Assembly: GCF_001954275.1 (NCBI RefSeq) | Contig: NZ_MBEU01000002.1 | Location: 124,001 to 188,000, forward strand | Length of the DNA stretch: 64,000 nucleotides | Direction: 5' to 3' | Origin: Mycobacterium sp. IS-836 | Lineage (GTDB): Bacteria > Actinomycetota > Actinomycetes > Mycobacteriales > Mycobacteriaceae | Part shown: positions 63,683 through 64,000 of the stretch, piece after piece | Layout: every line of letters begins with the position of its first letter | Position numbering within the stretch: the stretch's first letter is position 1 | The notes under the pieces: model-generated | The model's input: only the letters and a program-made list of their open reading frames with translations | Database searches by the model: none | Told to the model about the DNA's origin: nothing | Made by a program: the position numbers and the translations under genes

Positions 63683-64000
63683 ATGGCGATCCGCGTCGCG
63701 CACGTCGGAACCGGAAATGTCGGAGGCCTGGCCCTGGCCGAACTCATCACCAACCCGCAGTTCGAATTGACGGGGGTGTGCGTGTCGACACCGGCGAAGG
63801 TGGGCAAGGACGCCGGAGAACTGTGCGGCGTTGGCCTGGACGGGGGCGTCAGCACGGGCATCAAGGCCGTGGGAAGTCTCGACGAGATCCTCGCCACCAA
63901 GCCCGAATGCGTCGTCTACTGCGCCATGGGCGACACCCGGCTGCCCGACGCGATGAAGGATGTCATGCGCATCCTGGCGGAAGGGATCAACGTCGTCGGG
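63683..64000 (+). CDS. DapB-like NAD(P)H-dependent dehydrogenase, 3' end cut by window
   Basis: At least 106 codons, open to the window edge. The Rossmann motif VGTGNVGGLALAEL starts the protein (MAIRVAHVGTGNVGG), followed by a dihydrodipicolinate reductase-like N-terminal domain (VVYCAMGDTRLPDAM). Mycobacterial relatives of about 350 aa are annotated as dihydrodipicolinate reductase-like or amine dehydrogenases, and are often found with steroid and lipid degradation genes; they are not the lysine-pathway DapB. CGGAGA lies 7 nt before ATG 63683. Confidence 0.85.
   Translation, partial: MAIRVAHVGTGNVGGLALAELITNPQFELTGVCVSTPAKVGKDAGELCGVGLDGGVSTGIKAVGSLDEILATKPECVVYCAMGDTRLPDAMKDVMRILAEGINVVG

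Overview
This window reads as chromosomal DNA of a slow-growing, non-tuberculous Mycobacterium. The DNA is GC-rich with GTG and TTG starts alongside ATG, and the proteins include an antigen 85 mycolyltransferase, a PE protein with a PE-PPE domain, an F420-dependent dehydrogenase with a Tat lipoprotein signal and many acyl-CoA enzymes. From about 8.8 kb to the right edge the gene order matches, as I recall it, M. tuberculosis Rv0116c to Rv0160c: ldtA, oxyS, oxcA, fadD7, fusA2, pepA, treS, mak, fbpC, htdZ, fadE1, fgd2, ephF, cyp138, msrA, ptbB, fadE2, pntAa-pntAb-pntB. All Rv names are assigned from remembered sequences and synteny; no database search was run. Lack of PE_PGRS and PE1/PE2 genes and presence of dps, a desaturase block and a pirin gene argue against the M. 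tuberculosis complex itself; an M. avium-like species is my guess.

Region 1 (1-8.75 kb) is not collinear with Rv0116c onward. It holds the end of a Baeyer-Villiger-type monooxygenase, an SDR and a class III CoA-transferase in one overlapping operon (degradation of a lipid or cyclic ketone), a membrane acyltransferase with an SGNH domain, an O-methyltransferase, an Mg2+-sensing M-box leader with two small upstream ORFs before a 69-aa protein, an MDR oxidoreductase and a lipoprotein. Region 2 (8.8-24.3 kb) carries cell-wall and stress functions: an L,D-transpeptidase, the LysR regulator OxyS, oxalyl-CoA decarboxylase, an acyl-CoA synthetase, an EF-G paralogue, the secreted protease PepA, the trehalose/maltose pair TreS-Mak, a DUF1275 membrane protein and Ag85C, the last two separated by a strong terminator hairpin.

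Region 3 (24.5-38.9 kb) is a mosaic: a MarR-controlled ABC exporter sits between fbpC and htdZ, and a block of TetR, ferredoxin reductase, fatty-acid desaturase, DUF1214 protein, second TetR and sulfotransferase separates the GNAT gene from ephF, which are neighbours in M. tuberculosis. Region 4 (38.9-58.2 kb) is again collinear: cyp138, msrA, the small Rv0138-Rv0142 genes, an inserted Dps, a CLC channel, an inserted pirin, Rv0144-Rv0148, ptbB, fadE2 and the proton-translocating transhydrogenase, ending with a 41-aa Rv0157A-like microprotein. Region 5 (58.3-64 kb) holds TetR regulators, a thiol peroxidase-like protein, a four-gene ArsR operon with stacked operators at an apparently leaderless promoter, the PE-PPE protein and the start of a DapB-like dehydrogenase.

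The strongest non-coding signals are the M-box with tandem leader peptides (6.43-6.84 kb), the double 16-bp palindrome over the -10 and start codon of the ArsR operon (61.94-61.97 kb), the palindromes in the tetR/cyp138 and tetR/reductase intergenic regions, and the 16-bp-stem terminator of fbpC (23.26-23.30 kb). I saw no tRNA, rRNA, CRISPR array, insertion sequence or phage gene.
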